From Myxococcus eversor (lineage in GTDB: Bacteria; Myxococcota; Myxococcia; Myxococcales; Myxococcaceae): a stretch of DNA of 64,000 nucleotides. Under the pieces are notes generated by a model that was not told the origin of the DNA, did no database searches, and saw nothing but the letters and a program-made list of their open reading frames with translations. Shown here one piece after another: positions 53,101 through 61,156 of the stretch. Position 1 is the stretch's first letter, and the number at the start of each line of letters is the position of its first letter. The translations under genes and the position numbers were made by a program. Where the stretch lies: the NCBI RefSeq assembly GCF_010894455.1, contig NZ_JAAIXY010000021.1, forward strand, positions 124,001-188,000, read 5' to 3'.

Positions 53101-56100
53101 GCATGAGCGCTCCGAGCGACTCCTTAACCTCCTCTACGAATCACCGAAGGTAGATGTCAGCAAGGAGCCGCACCTCACTGACGACTTTGTCTGGGCAGCC
53201 CAGCGCGCTCTTCCCATCGCCGCCACTCGCTCAACGACGGAGAACGCGCCTATCCTCCCTCTTGAGAACCTCATCATCATGATGAGCGAGCAGTCCCTCA
53301 TTGATGATAGGCGGCGTGACAGATTGCTGCGGGCCCTGTCCATTGCGCTGCAACCCGTGCCAAGCCTGCGAGCCCCGCTACCTCCGCGATTCGCAATGAC
53401 CTTCGCGCCCCTGATGATCTTCTTCGAGCAGGGGGTACTAGGACTTCTACTGGACATCGCACCAGAGAAGCTGGTGGTAGGACCAGCCACCCTGCGCCAT
53501 CTCCAAGCGCGTAGAGATGCGCTGAGGGCAGAAATCGCCGCTTCGGATCTTGCCAACGCGATCCATCGAATGCTTGCCGTAGGTCGTGCCGAAGGCTGGG
53601 TTTCGACTATCGAACGTCCCCTGCCAGATCTGCCGCCTCTGTTCTCTTTGGAAGATCCAGAAGGCTCCGAGCAACTCATCCGAAAGCCCTTGCTCAACGG
53701 GCTATCCTACCGTCAACACCTCTTAAACTCTCCCATCCCATGGTTGGTCACGGCAGACTTCTTTGTGACAAAGCCTCTCGGATCCGACATCCGTGAGGTG
53801 AGTCAATTCGCCTGGAACTCGCCGCAAGCCGCTGTGGAATTGGCCTCGCGCATAAGAAGCGTGAGCAACCGCATCATTCACATGGCGCCGCTCGTCCGGC
53901 ATCTGCAACCCGGGGAAAGTTCTCGTCTAGCAATTTTCACCCTTGCTAGACTTGGCTTCACGGATGCGCTGGGAGCCGAGGATCTGCTTTCCCTGGCCCG
54001 CCCTCCCCTCGGGCTCAACACAAAAGAGTCAAGCACTCTGCTCACCAATACCGAGTGGATGGCAAAGAGCCGAGAGCATTCGGGCGCAGCAATGGCCGGG
54101 CTCCGACTGGCTGGCCTGTACTCGGAGACCATATGGGAGGCATTCGGCGCAAAAACTATCTCAAAAGAACTTGCCCAGACCTTGGCGACCACGCTGCTTG
54201 CACGAGCCGAGAGCGTCGATCAGGCCGTTCACGGAAGTCTGCTCCCGATGCTTCTCGGGTTCCTCTGTCTACTTGCGATTGGAGCCCCCAGGAAGTCCTT
54301 CGAGGACTCGGGCGATATGATGCGCCTCTCGACGGAGACCGACGCTGGCAGGCTCTGGAGCTTCCTTCACGCATGGGCAGGTTGGGAGGGGCCGCGTCGT
54401 GCGGCCTTCGACCAAGCTCTTCGTGACGCCTGGATACAACTGGATCAAGTGAAGGATCCGGAAACGGTACGGGACACTCGTGCGATCGTCCTACTACTGC
54501 CACTCATGGTCGAGCGGTTCACCCTCACGACGCCAGCCCTGACGGCTGCCTCCGTCATCACAGCGAACTGGGGGCATCGCCCGCTCTCTCGTATTCCGAA
54601 CGGCAGTAGAGCCGAAACGGAGCCACAGGACATCGAGACGCTCCTGGGGTCATGGGCGAAAAGGCTCGCAGACGGGGACACGAAATTCCTCTTCAACGAA
54701 GAGGAACTCGGAATGGATCCCCCTGCCGTTGGAACGAATACGGCAGATCTGGTGGCGCCTGAATCCGTCCTCCTCCGCATCCAGGATTGGACCAAGGCGG
54801 CGCGCCAGTTCGCCCGCGATCTCGCCTCGCTACAGGGGGTCCACGATGGGCGCATCTATGATCTGCTGCTGAGGCTCTCCGAAGAGCCAGCGAACAAGGC
54901 GTTGCGCCGAGTTTACGCGCAGCAAACGCTCTCTTCTTCGTGGCGATCCATCAGGGAGAACCCCTCGCGCATCCAGTCTTGGGGGTGGCTGCGTCGCTAC
55001 GGCACGTTCGTATTCCCAAACCAAATCAAGGATGTCCGCGACCTCTTGTCGGAGCCCCCGGGGAACCTCGAAGAGAAGCCTCTGCGTCAGATCGTCGCGG
55101 AGCGAATGCAGCGTGGGCTCTGGAAGACGCGACTGGATCGTCGCGACCTCTTTGAACTCTCCTGCGAGGTCCCAGGCTTGCTTCCATCCTTAACCGCGCA
55201 TCCACGCGTCACCCAAGACGAAGAACTCTATCAAGCAGACGCCGAGCGGGCGTTGGCCCGCCTGAGCAACCCCGATATGAACCCAGCGCCGCGACTGGCC
55301 GGAGACATTTTCTTCCTCCGGCTCGCCGCGAGCCGGCGTCCGTATGTTCAGAGTGGCACGCGCGAGGTCGACCTGCGAGAGCAGCTCGCAATCCTGCTAC
55401 CGGCAGTGCTGCGCTCTGCGATGAATAGTCCAGCAGAGCACACACTCGCAGAGGCGGAAGCAGGACTACTGCGCCTCTGCGGCACAGTAATCCACGAGAT
55501 GGCCGAACCCGGGCCACTTCCATTCAAAGACGGGCTGTGGCTGACCTATCGATTGTTCCAGTGGTTCTGGCTTCAACTAGAACGCATGCCACCGGACGCT
55601 AGGCTTGTTGGGCTGCAGTCGCTCCGGAAAGTCTCGCCTCCTCCGATACCTGGTGCACCTACTGATCTGCTCCACCCCATACATTTCGAACGAACGCGGA
55701 TTGATTATCGCCTGATGACCCTGCTGTACGCACTCTGCTTCATGGAAGAACTCCCACAGCAGGTGCCGACGGAAGAGGAAGCTGGGTCCGCACTCAATGA
55801 AGAAGCCTCCCCAGTTCCACCCATCACCTCTGCGGGCCCCATCAGCATCACCTCACCGGCACTTGAGGGCCTGCTCATCGAGCTGGCCTCGCGTCCGCCG
55901 ACCGAGGAGGAACGTGCACTCCGGGAGCGTGGCGCCACGCCATCAGCTCTGGATTGGCATGGCCCCAGCGCCATTCCGGACCTCGCGCTTGCCGCACTCC
56001 TGCGCCTCAATAGCGAGGTAGTGCTCCGTCTTCCCGTAGGACAACGGCTGCGCTGGTTGACGGACCTGCCCCGGAGTCCGCAGGACAAAGGCCGCGTGGA

Positions 56101-56593
56101 CTGGCCTCTCGCACAACGTCTCATTCTGACGCTTGCCGGCAAGATCCACGAGATCACGCCAGAGGAGAGGCACACCTTAGAGGAGCACCTGAAGTCCCTC
56201 TCCGGCTTCGATGGTGCGCTGGTGATGCGGTGTTATGGCTTCGCTCAACTCTATGGCGCAGGCCACCTTCACCTGAAGGACGAGGTGGAACAACTCCTGC
56301 TGGATGTGCTCTCCGACTCATTGGCGCCCCGCCTATTTGGCAGCTACCTTTCGGCGCTCTCTCACGTGGCTCCCGACCAGCTAGCCTCTGACGCGGAACG
56401 CCTGCTCCAGCAGATCACCAATAGGGGTATAGACCCGGTGCCCTTTGCCGCCAGTGTCGCCACTGTCATCGTACTAGGAGCGCCCGAGGTCATTCCCGCC
56501 GCGCAAGAGTTGCTGCGGAGGTTGGCGGCCAAGCCCCCATATAATCAGAGTGATAAGATGCGGAAGATTCTCTCCTATGTCGGAATGCTATAG
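50138..56593 (+). CDS. Giant SIR2-domain NADase-like protein with TPR/helical repeats (candidate immune effector)
   Basis: 2151 residues (start at 50138; an ATG at 50150 is also possible). The first 280 residues are a SIR2-like_2 domain: LVVLIGAGAAYDSGLPLWND (NAD-binding GAG...S...W), FVTTNYDGLLEQAL with N133 and D135, LLKLHGDLD with the catalytic His173, and VLLVGYSYSDIDI. All residues needed for NAD hydrolysis in defence SIR2 proteins are present. Residues about 300-950 read as TPR-like helical pairs (YEGAREAFLRLRTKAELLVL, GKLNAALALLPQNQAHW, GKLDEAHAVLEPLADSQHPE). The remaining 1200 are helical and unrecognised, perhaps the sensor. First of four closely packed genes; noticeably lower GC than neighbours. 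Confidence 0.88.
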   Translation: MLRLMSSLGAVVLPPVPPELTEAGASGTLVVLIGAGAAYDSGLPLWNDLLEELLLDAKSSALSPEKRIELDELESWYSTEKDQLLKASAIAQLMGESWLAGRLSAKLRSASSHPSPTHWALAELPGTIFVTTNYDGLLEQALAAHTGKPPRVVLPDDVEGLQELGPGQLLKLHGDLDRPETIVLKIEDYFRISHGDASAWKHRLDALLQPPHKVLLVGYSYSDIDIQEVVNALRGAYKAQLAGPFWLTLGDGKNKAKAMASGLRGIWLNNFDHLVPWLKALIQGIHDRKAAAPAAIKAAAYAMAVRGHLEEEQQHANELFDTGDYEGAREAFLRLRTKAELLVLKDPEDNVLQRLLGVCKLNAASCMLCLQEAAALPTFQAVAQESLASLGVDGRATLAEGLAQLGDRALAREVLPKGDSSPRVKAVRQLFEVLEGHLPGDKREPSSVLTIQLIQLLLKRGKLTEAAHEAVRLLDEHPNDPLILLGAASALTQALFQSVFEMEAAQWIPTEDRGGLLSMVENTLARLGKARLARPLCILQEQLRLGVSRLVQDTEGIEKATKALEALGSNERIGREDNEMERLRRAETLAKEGKLNAALALLPQNQAHWSEQLHRAEMVKVSGDRERALKDVLELAQLYPNRAPIEFIAALLLRQASRPDEALTHARSAFAALPGRGMRLLLGQCLNSAGKLDEAHAVLEPLADSQHPEILIARATAAEGSDLNGALALWRQYRTLEPSDIASSFHIAALLFQIARHQEAAGEAWRIFEEHRENLSPAMLAQCAQFQQVGRRLDDTARERIRQVAHALEERYPGNSEAEFHRLQLLIALGSPEEEAPIDFQTLVTSGLVQAVPIDRVKERIIDDQKLSTAAYQEYRQGRLPFESLCELTGTHAASNFALIVGPIADRRSPPVLCAPVALASQLPIPSLAGQQLLMGELELLVLQHLGLLGKLREALGRGAGRVLLFRDVWDSIVDAAAKLEQRTQRVVHERSERLLNLLYESPKVDVSKEPHLTDDFVWAAQRALPIAATRSTTENAPILPLENLIIMMSEQSLIDDRRRDRLLRALSIALQPVPSLRAPLPPRFAMTFAPLMIFFEQGVLGLLLDIAPEKLVVGPATLRHLQARRDALRAEIAASDLANAIHRMLAVGRAEGWVSTIERPLPDLPPLFSLEDPEGSEQLIRKPLLNGLSYRQHLLNSPIPWLVTADFFVTKPLGSDIREVSQFAWNSPQAAVELASRIRSVSNRIIHMAPLVRHLQPGESSRLAIFTLARLGFTDALGAEDLLSLARPPLGLNTKESSTLLTNTEWMAKSREHSGAAMAGLRLAGLYSETIWEAFGAKTISKELAQTLATTLLARAESVDQAVHGSLLPMLLGFLCLLAIGAPRKSFEDSGDMMRLSTETDAGRLWSFLHAWAGWEGPRRAAFDQALRDAWIQLDQVKDPETVRDTRAIVLLLPLMVERFTLTTPALTAASVITANWGHRPLSRIPNGSRAETEPQDIETLLGSWAKRLADGDTKFLFNEEELGMDPPAVGTNTADLVAPESVLLRIQDWTKAARQFARDLASLQGVHDGRIYDLLLRLSEEPANKALRRVYAQQTLSSSWRSIRENPSRIQSWGWLRRYGTFVFPNQIKDVRDLLSEPPGNLEEKPLRQIVAERMQRGLWKTRLDRRDLFELSCEVPGLLPSLTAHPRVTQDEELYQADAERALARLSNPDMNPAPRLAGDIFFLRLAASRRPYVQSGTREVDLREQLAILLPAVLRSAMNSPAEHTLAEAEAGLLRLCGTVIHEMAEPGPLPFKDGLWLTYRLFQWFWLQLERMPPDARLVGLQSLRKVSPPPIPGAPTDLLHPIHFERTRIDYRLMTLLYALCFMEELPQQVPTEEEAGSALNEEASPVPPITSAGPISITSPALEGLLIELASRPPTEEERALRERGATPSALDWHGPSAIPDLALAALLRLNSEVVLRLPVGQRLRWLTDLPRSPQDKGRVDWPLAQRLILTLAGKIHEITPEERHTLEEHLKSLSGFDGALVMRCYGFAQLYGAGHLHLKDEVEQLLLDVLSDSLAPRLFGSYLSALSHVAPDQLASDAERLLQQITNRGIDPVPFAASVATVIVLGAPEVIPAAQELLRRLAAKPPYNQSDKMRKILSYVGML

Positions 56594-56602
56594 GCTCTGC
56601 TC

Positions 56603-57595
56603 ATGACTGGTCGCACCATTGCCTTGCATGTTTTTGCTTCAGCGAAGGGGGGCGTGGGCAAGTCGACCTTAGCCATTGCCTGTGCCAAGCTCCTGAGCGA
56701 GGAAGGCCGCACCTGCGTGCTCCTCGACGCGGACTTCACGGGTACCTCCCTGGCCGACGGACTGCTACTCTGCGCACCGTTAGTCGCCAGTGCAGATGGG
56801 GCGTTGGACTTTTATGCACCACCCACTCAGAGGTTTCTATCACGGGAAGAGACGATTCGTCTCCGCATGAGGCGCAAGGACGCCACGCTAGAAGAACAGT
56901 TCCCGGCGCCTCCTTTCCTGAATGACATCTTCCTGCACGGTGACTTGAAGCAAGAGTGCCAAATCGAAGCGCTCTGCTGGCGGCATGAAGATAGAGACGA
57001 CCGAGTGCTCTATCTGCCGTCCTCACCACTGGGCAAGGACATTGGCATCGCACTCGGCTGGCTCTTTCGGGATCAGGCTTTCACTTGGCTGCAACGTTTG
57101 ACATGGCTGTTGGAAGGCATGGCATCACAGCAAGCGGCATTAACCGATGTGGTCATCGATCTGCCACCAGGGCTTCATGGCTTCGCGCACGAGGTACTCG
57201 TGCTCCTCTCGTACATTTCGAGCGGTAGAGAGATGCCCACGGGCTTCCCTGCGTGGCATGAACAACGAGACAAACTGGTGTGGGAAGCACGCCCATTTCT
57301 CATCACCACTCCCGACAGGAACGATGTCATCTTGGCGCTGGAGTACTATGCTAGGCACCGCAAGGATTTGAGCGAACTGCGAGTGTTGCTCAATCGCAAC
57401 GTTACAACCTCCATCGAACAACTGAGGACCGACATCCGCGCATACACCGAAGTCGAGATTGGGCTCGATCAGGTTCCGCTCACTGTGATTGGATTCCTGT
57501 CACCCTTGTCAAAGGTCTTCCAGGATCGAACGCTCCGGCTCAACCCTGAGGTGCGCGCGCTCAAGAAGCAATTGCGAGTTACGGAGGAGGGCTGA
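56603..57595 (+). CDS. ParA/MinD-type P-loop ATPase
   Basis: 330 residues, 9 bases after the SIR2 gene. The deviant Walker A is K15-G-G-V-G-K-S-T22 in HVFASAKGGVGKSTLAIACA, followed by VLLDADFTGTSLADGLLL (the DxDxxG-like switch region) and the Walker B strand DVVIDLPPGLHGF. There is no partner-like DNA-binding tail or membrane helix. The role within the operon is probably ATP-dependent assembly, activation or localisation of the giant SIR2 protein, by analogy with other defence systems that pair an effector with an ATPase. Its stop TGA shares a base with the ATG of the next gene (TGATG). Confidence 0.87.
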   Translation: MTGRTIALHVFASAKGGVGKSTLAIACAKLLSEEGRTCVLLDADFTGTSLADGLLLCAPLVASADGALDFYAPPTQRFLSREETIRLRMRRKDATLEEQFPAPPFLNDIFLHGDLKQECQIEALCWRHEDRDDRVLYLPSSPLGKDIGIALGWLFRDQAFTWLQRLTWLLEGMASQQAALTDVVIDLPPGLHGFAHEVLVLLSYISSGREMPTGFPAWHEQRDKLVWEARPFLITTPDRNDVILALEYYARHRKDLSELRVLLNRNVTTSIEQLRTDIRAYTEVEIGLDQVPLTVIGFLSPLSKVFQDRTLRLNPEVRALKKQLRVTEEG

Positions 57596-58074
57596 TGGCA
57601 TCGAAAACTCCGCTACTGCTGGAGATACCCCAACCCGTGGACTCCTCATGGAGGCTGCCTGCAAAGCGATATCCCGGGAGACGTGGATTAGATGGGCGCT
57701 ATCGCTCCGAGGCGCTGGAGTTGGTACGCGAGGACCATGGGAGGCCCCCCAATCCACTTGAGGACATCGACGGCTGGCTAGAAGCGCTCTATCTGCGCGC
57801 ACTCTCCGGCCAGACTGGGCCTGCGGTAGGTCAAATCATTGATGCGATCGAAGAGCTCTTTGCCCGACAGGAAATCAGACGCTGCGACACGCTGCTAGAG
57901 CGGGTCGATGTGAGCCGATTTGATACAGTAGAGCCACTACTAGCATTCCTGATGGCAACAGGTCGCGCGAAAGAGCAATTCATCTCACGGGAGCGATTGC
58001 GCATGAATATAGTGAACAGAGTGCAGGCGCTACTTCCAGAGCGGGCTCAACAGCTCCTTGCCTATGTGAAATAG
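57595..58074 (+). CDS. Unrecognised small helical protein of the SIR2 operon
   Basis: 159 residues overlapping the ATPase stop by one base (TGATG), so it is translationally coupled. The first 45 residues are polar and probably extended (PQPVDSSWRLPAKRYPGRRG), the rest is helical with Leu/Ile spacing typical of a small bundle (EDIDGWLEALYLRALSGQTG, QIIDAIEELFARQEIRRCD, LRMNIVNRVQALLPERAQQL). No family was recognised. A regulator or adaptor linking the ATPase to the SIR2 protein is plausible. Confidence 0.75.
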   Translation: MASKTPLLLEIPQPVDSSWRLPAKRYPGRRGLDGRYRSEALELVREDHGRPPNPLEDIDGWLEALYLRALSGQTGPAVGQIIDAIEELFARQEIRRCDTLLERVDVSRFDTVEPLLAFLMATGRAKEQFISRERLRMNIVNRVQALLPERAQQLLAYVK

Positions 58075-58076
58075 CC

Positions 58077-58829
58077 ATGAACGCGCCAGCCCTCGCGACA
58101 ACTCATGCAGATGTTCTGTCACGGCTTAATGTACCTACTGCGCGGCCCTTCAGCGAGATCCAGCAACTCGCTGTCGCCATCAAAGTCCTCACTCACTTCG
58201 ATGGATGTCACGTAGGCATGGCGTACAAGGATGCCAGTACAGGCCTCGCGAAACTTCTTCACTTCCGCTGGCATCACTTTGTGGCATCAGATGTGCTGAG
58301 CAACACTGAAAGTTCCACAAGATACCGTTGGGTTGCGCTGAACCTACCTGAAGAGGTCGCTGAAGTCATCAGCCAATTCTGCTCGGTGTTTGAGGAGAAG
58401 CACCGGGCTGCTCCGTCACGGCACATAGGTTCTGGCCTTCGTTATACAGACGGGACGTTCAAAAGTGACCCGCTGGGCTTCTTGACGAACGATGGTTGTG
58501 GTCTGACCTGCGCGACTTTCGTCATGGCGCTGCTCAAGACCTATGGGCTTGAGCTTCTTCGCCAAGAGGAATGGCCTCAACGCCTGGAAGACCAGTCTTT
58601 TCACGAACGCATCGTCCAAGAGCTAGAAGAGAAGGGCGCAGAAACGGAACATGTGGAGGCGGTCAGAAAGGAGATCGGCTGTGCACGGTATCGCCCTGAA
58701 GAAGTCGCCGCCGCCGCGCTGTTGGGTGAGTTCCCTGTCGGATTCAATCAAGCAAGTTCCCTAGGCGTCGAAATCGCAAGGAAACTCAAACAGGAACAAC
58801 CATCAAGATTGAGTCGCAATGCGACTTAG
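58077..58829 (+). CDS. Unrecognised protein of the SIR2 operon, possibly papain-like
   Basis: 250 residues, starting two bases after the previous stop. Mixed alpha/beta. The segment FLTNDGCGLTCATFVMALLK has a Cys starting a hydrophobic helix, as in NlpC/P60 or papain-like peptidases (C-x-x-F/W), and LLHFRWHHFVAS supplies His residues earlier in the chain. The order Cys after His is circularly permuted relative to canonical NlpC/P60, so peptidase activity is a guess. The last third is charged and helical (ERIVQELEEKGAETEHVEAV). It is the last gene of the operon; no obvious terminator follows. Confidence 0.75.
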   Translation: MNAPALATTHADVLSRLNVPTARPFSEIQQLAVAIKVLTHFDGCHVGMAYKDASTGLAKLLHFRWHHFVASDVLSNTESSTRYRWVALNLPEEVAEVISQFCSVFEEKHRAAPSRHIGSGLRYTDGTFKSDPLGFLTNDGCGLTCATFVMALLKTYGLELLRQEEWPQRLEDQSFHERIVQELEEKGAETEHVEAVRKEIGCARYRPEEVAAAALLGEFPVGFNQASSLGVEIARKLKQEQPSRLSRNAT

Positions 58830-59147
58830 TCCCACTCGACAGGTAGCTCAGATGGAGTTTTCTTGTGTCAGGGGCTCTGCCGCTCGACCCCGGCTTTTGC
58901 CACTAGAGTTTACGACCACCTCAATAAGGACATACACAAGACTCTCCTTCTAGATAGACTCGCGATACACCCGTCCTACCTGAGCAGGCACCGCAGCATC
59001 ATCCGGATGCTACCCCCTCGCTTGTTACTCGGACGGCGATCAGAATCCACCACGATGCGGCAAGAAGGCTTCGCGGAACGCCAAGTCCGTGGTGCACTGC
59101 CACGCCGTCGCGCTCCTTCGCCACGAGGAGGCCACCTTGGAGATGCC
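58830..59147. other. AT-richer spacer before the glycosylase gene
   Basis: 318 bases with lower GC than the region. An open frame in phase with the glycosylase runs through it, but it is full of rare codons, lacks a ribosome-binding site and shows no domain. It may be a degraded 5' gene part or a promoter region. A short stretch near 58842 resembles a tRNA D-arm but no cloverleaf can be made. Confidence 0.5.
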
Positions 59148-60026
59148 ATGCAGGTCATGTACTCAGTCGTAGGTGGCAAGGTCCATAAGCTGCCGATGCC
59201 CCAGGCCGAGTCGCATGTGCTACCGGGAATTCAGTGGGGCGCCTTCGAGGAACTCCTGACGCCCGCGTTCTGGCACGGACAGGCATGGCAGCACGAAAAG
59301 CTCGGAAGCTATCGCGACTTGCGCCTTGGCCGGACGCTGGCAGAGGAAGTGGCGGCCTGCATGCTGGGCGGATTTGGCATGAAGGCAGAGCTCGGTCTCG
59401 CCGCGTTCGCACGGCTGCGGGACCAGGAACTCCTGGTGGGGACGCCCACCGCCGAGGCTCTTGAGATCGCACTGAGCAAGCCGTTCGTCATCCATGGCCG
59501 GACTCTTGGCTATCGCTTCCCCAAGCAGAAAGCGCGCTATTTGTCGGCGTGCCTCGCCCAGCTCGCGGCGTTGGAATTCCATGTCAGCGACACGGTGCTG
59601 CGGGACCGCTTGGCGCAACTCCCTGGCATCGGGCTGAAGACCGCATCGTGGATCGTCCGCAACTTCAGGAACTCCAGCGAGGTCGCCATCATCGACGTTC
59701 ACATCCTCCGTGCGGGACGGCACATGGGCCTCTTCTCCCAGGAGCAGGAGCCGCAGCGCCACTATCGTGAGCTTGAGACGGCGTTCCTGACGTTCGCCGC
59801 CGCTATCAAGGTGCCAGCCGCGATGCTTGACGGGCTGATGTGGGACTACATGCGTCGTCTTCCGGCAAGTGTTCTGGTGTCCACCTCGACTCGAAAGCTC
59901 AAGGGGAACGTCCCATCAAGGCAACGCCCGTCGCGAGAGCATCCCCAGGCAGTCCTAGCGCCTGCGCGACCTCATGTCCGAGGATACCGAGCGGACAGAA
60001 GGCCAGCCGAAAAGCTGTCGCGGTGA
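59148..60026 (+). CDS. OGG-type HhH-GPD DNA glycosylase/lyase
   Basis: 292 residues from the ATG at 59148 (GGAG five bases upstream; an ATG nine bases later is possible). The helix-hairpin-helix reads LAQLPGIGLKTASWIVRNFR with catalytic Lys164, and the Asp183 in VAIIDVHILRAGRH lies 19 residues later, the same spacing as K249/D268 in human OGG1. This predicts a bifunctional 8-oxoguanine or modified-purine glycosylase with AP-lyase chemistry. After MWDYMRRL the frame continues for about 55 low-complexity residues that overlap the opposing nitroreductase gene; the true C-terminus may be earlier if a frameshift is present. OGG-like enzymes accompany type IV CBASS. Confidence 0.83.
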   Translation: MQVMYSVVGGKVHKLPMPQAESHVLPGIQWGAFEELLTPAFWHGQAWQHEKLGSYRDLRLGRTLAEEVAACMLGGFGMKAELGLAAFARLRDQELLVGTPTAEALEIALSKPFVIHGRTLGYRFPKQKARYLSACLAQLAALEFHVSDTVLRDRLAQLPGIGLKTASWIVRNFRNSSEVAIIDVHILRAGRHMGLFSQEQEPQRHYRELETAFLTFAAAIKVPAAMLDGLMWDYMRRLPASVLVSTSTRKLKGNVPSRQRPSREHPQAVLAPARPHVRGYRADRRPAEKLSR

Positions 60027-60573
60027 GAAACAGCGTCTGCGTCAGAGCCCCCGCATCACGCCACAAGAGAGAAGCCGCCGTTTCATAAACCGCCGCGACG
60101 CGGGAGAGATGACCGATAAGGACGAGCGCGGTCCCCTGAACCTCGGGAAGAAGGTCGCCACATGCTCGAATGAAGCGCCTGAGCGCTTCCGGTTCGGCGA
60201 CTGTCAGGAACTCGAGCTGGTGTGAAAATGCGTCGTAGCGCGTGATACGTGGGCTTCCTCGCCAGTCCACGAGGACGAGTTCGATGGGATGAAGCGCACC
60301 CGCCGATGGGCTGGGCCTTTGTGACCGCCTGAGGTCATCCCCTTCACGCAGGGCGCGTGGGCGCGTCGCATACGCGAGCACGTTGACGAGCTCTCGGAGC
60401 GAGGCCCGCCGCATGACTCGAATCGAGCATCGTGCCTCCAAGACAGCAGCGAAGGTCTGGGGGATAGGCGGTACTACCGGCGGACAGAGCACACGGGACC
60501 GAACGGGCCAGTCGAGCGGGTCCGGCGTTCCGGCGTTCCGCCTCGGTCGCGGATCTCTATCAATAGGGGTCAA
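59899..60573 (-). CDS. SagB-like nitroreductase-family oxidoreductase
   Basis: Last gene of the minus-strand operon, overlapping the QueC-like gene. No ATG suits; a TTG at 60573 with GGAG seven bases upstream is preferred (224 residues), and an ATG at 60633 would overlap far into the previous gene. FMN-binding nitroreductase landmarks are SIRVMRRASLRELVNVLAYA (phosphate-binding Arg), SPSAGALHPIELVLVDW and LLWRDAGALTQTLFLTATAF followed by FCPLGILGHEVAQALGLP. These match the SagB/ThcOx type, which oxidises azoline rings or other substrates. In this context it may oxidise or reduce a deazaguanine or nucleoside intermediate. The 3' end overlaps the glycosylase frame on the other strand by 128 bases. 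Confidence 0.75.
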   Translation of the reverse strand: MTPIDRDPRPRRNAGTPDPLDWPVRSRVLCPPVVPPIPQTFAAVLEARCSIRVMRRASLRELVNVLAYATRPRALREGDDLRRSQRPSPSAGALHPIELVLVDWRGSPRITRYDAFSHQLEFLTVAEPEALRRFIRACGDLLPEVQGTALVLIGHLSRVAAVYETAASLLWRDAGALTQTLFLTATAFRLAFCPLGILGHEVAQALGLPGDALATGVALMGRSP

Positions 60574-61156
60574 CGCCAAGCTCCGCCAGGGTCTGATAGT
60601 GTTTCTGACACCCGCGACACTGGCCACAGGCATGGATACCTACGTGGCAGGAATGTGCCCAGGCGAGGACCTCCATGGGGATGTTCGAGGTGCGGATCAG
60701 CTCGGCGGAGGTCAGCGCGATTGCGGGTGCTTCCAGTTGGAGTCCACCCTCTTGCAGTCGCAGCAGCGCGTCGAGGGTCGTGACAAAGTCCGGCCGACCA
60801 TCCGCATGAAGTCCGTCGGTCCTCAGGGTTCCAATGAGCAAACGCTGGACGCCATGGGCCACGGCCTTCATGGCCGCGAGCGTGATGAGCATCTGATTCC
60901 GGAACGGCCACCACTCCGTCACAGGAGCAAGGGACAGGGGCTCGGCTCCAGCCATGTCTCCGCTGCCCAGGGCGCTGAGGTCGGCCTTCACGGTCAGGTG
61001 CTCGATTCCCATCGCCTCGGCGGCCGACGCCGCGGCACGAAACTCCGCCAATGCGGGGCGCTGGCCGTAATCCACCGTGATGGCCAGCTCCGGTCGTCGC
61101 CACCAGGCGATGGCTATCGAGTCCATGCCACCGGAGAGCAGCAGCGCCGTCTTCAT
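60560..61156 (-). CDS. QueC-like 7-cyano-7-deazaguanine synthase family protein
   Basis: 198 residues from the ATG at 61156, which overlaps the preceding stop (ATGA); a GTG nine bases earlier is possible. ATP-pyrophosphatase motif LLLSGGMDSIAIAW (S8-G-G-M-D-S13), VDYGQRPALAEF as in QueC, FRNQMLITLAAMKAVAHG, and a zinc site with Cys residues in SCHVGIHACGQCRGCQKH. QueC converts carboxy-deazaguanine to preQ0; defence relatives (Cap9, QatC) use the same chemistry for conjugation or modification. No QueD, QueE or FolE gene is adjacent, so it depends on preQ0-pathway substrate made elsewhere. This favours a dedicated conflict or modification role over queuosine synthesis. Confidence 0.88.
   Translation of the reverse strand: MKTALLLSGGMDSIAIAWWRRPELAITVDYGQRPALAEFRAAASAAEAMGIEHLTVKADLSALGSGDMAGAEPLSLAPVTEWWPFRNQMLITLAAMKAVAHGVQRLLIGTLRTDGLHADGRPDFVTTLDALLRLQEGGLQLEAPAIALTSAELIRTSNIPMEVLAWAHSCHVGIHACGQCRGCQKHYQTLAELGVDPY

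Noticed and set aside
58842..58912. A tRNA-like stretch (GGTAGCTCAGATGG, then CTCGACCCCGG) after the SIR2 operon
   Set aside because: It resembles a D-arm and T-loop, but no anticodon stem, acceptor stem or CCA-compatible 3' end can be paired, so it was not called a tRNA or tRNA fragment.
60560..61156. Housekeeping queuosine biosynthesis gene queC
   Set aside because: No queD, queE, folE, queF or tgt neighbours, and the gene is embedded by overlaps in an unrelated operon. The family call is kept but the queuosine role is not favoured.
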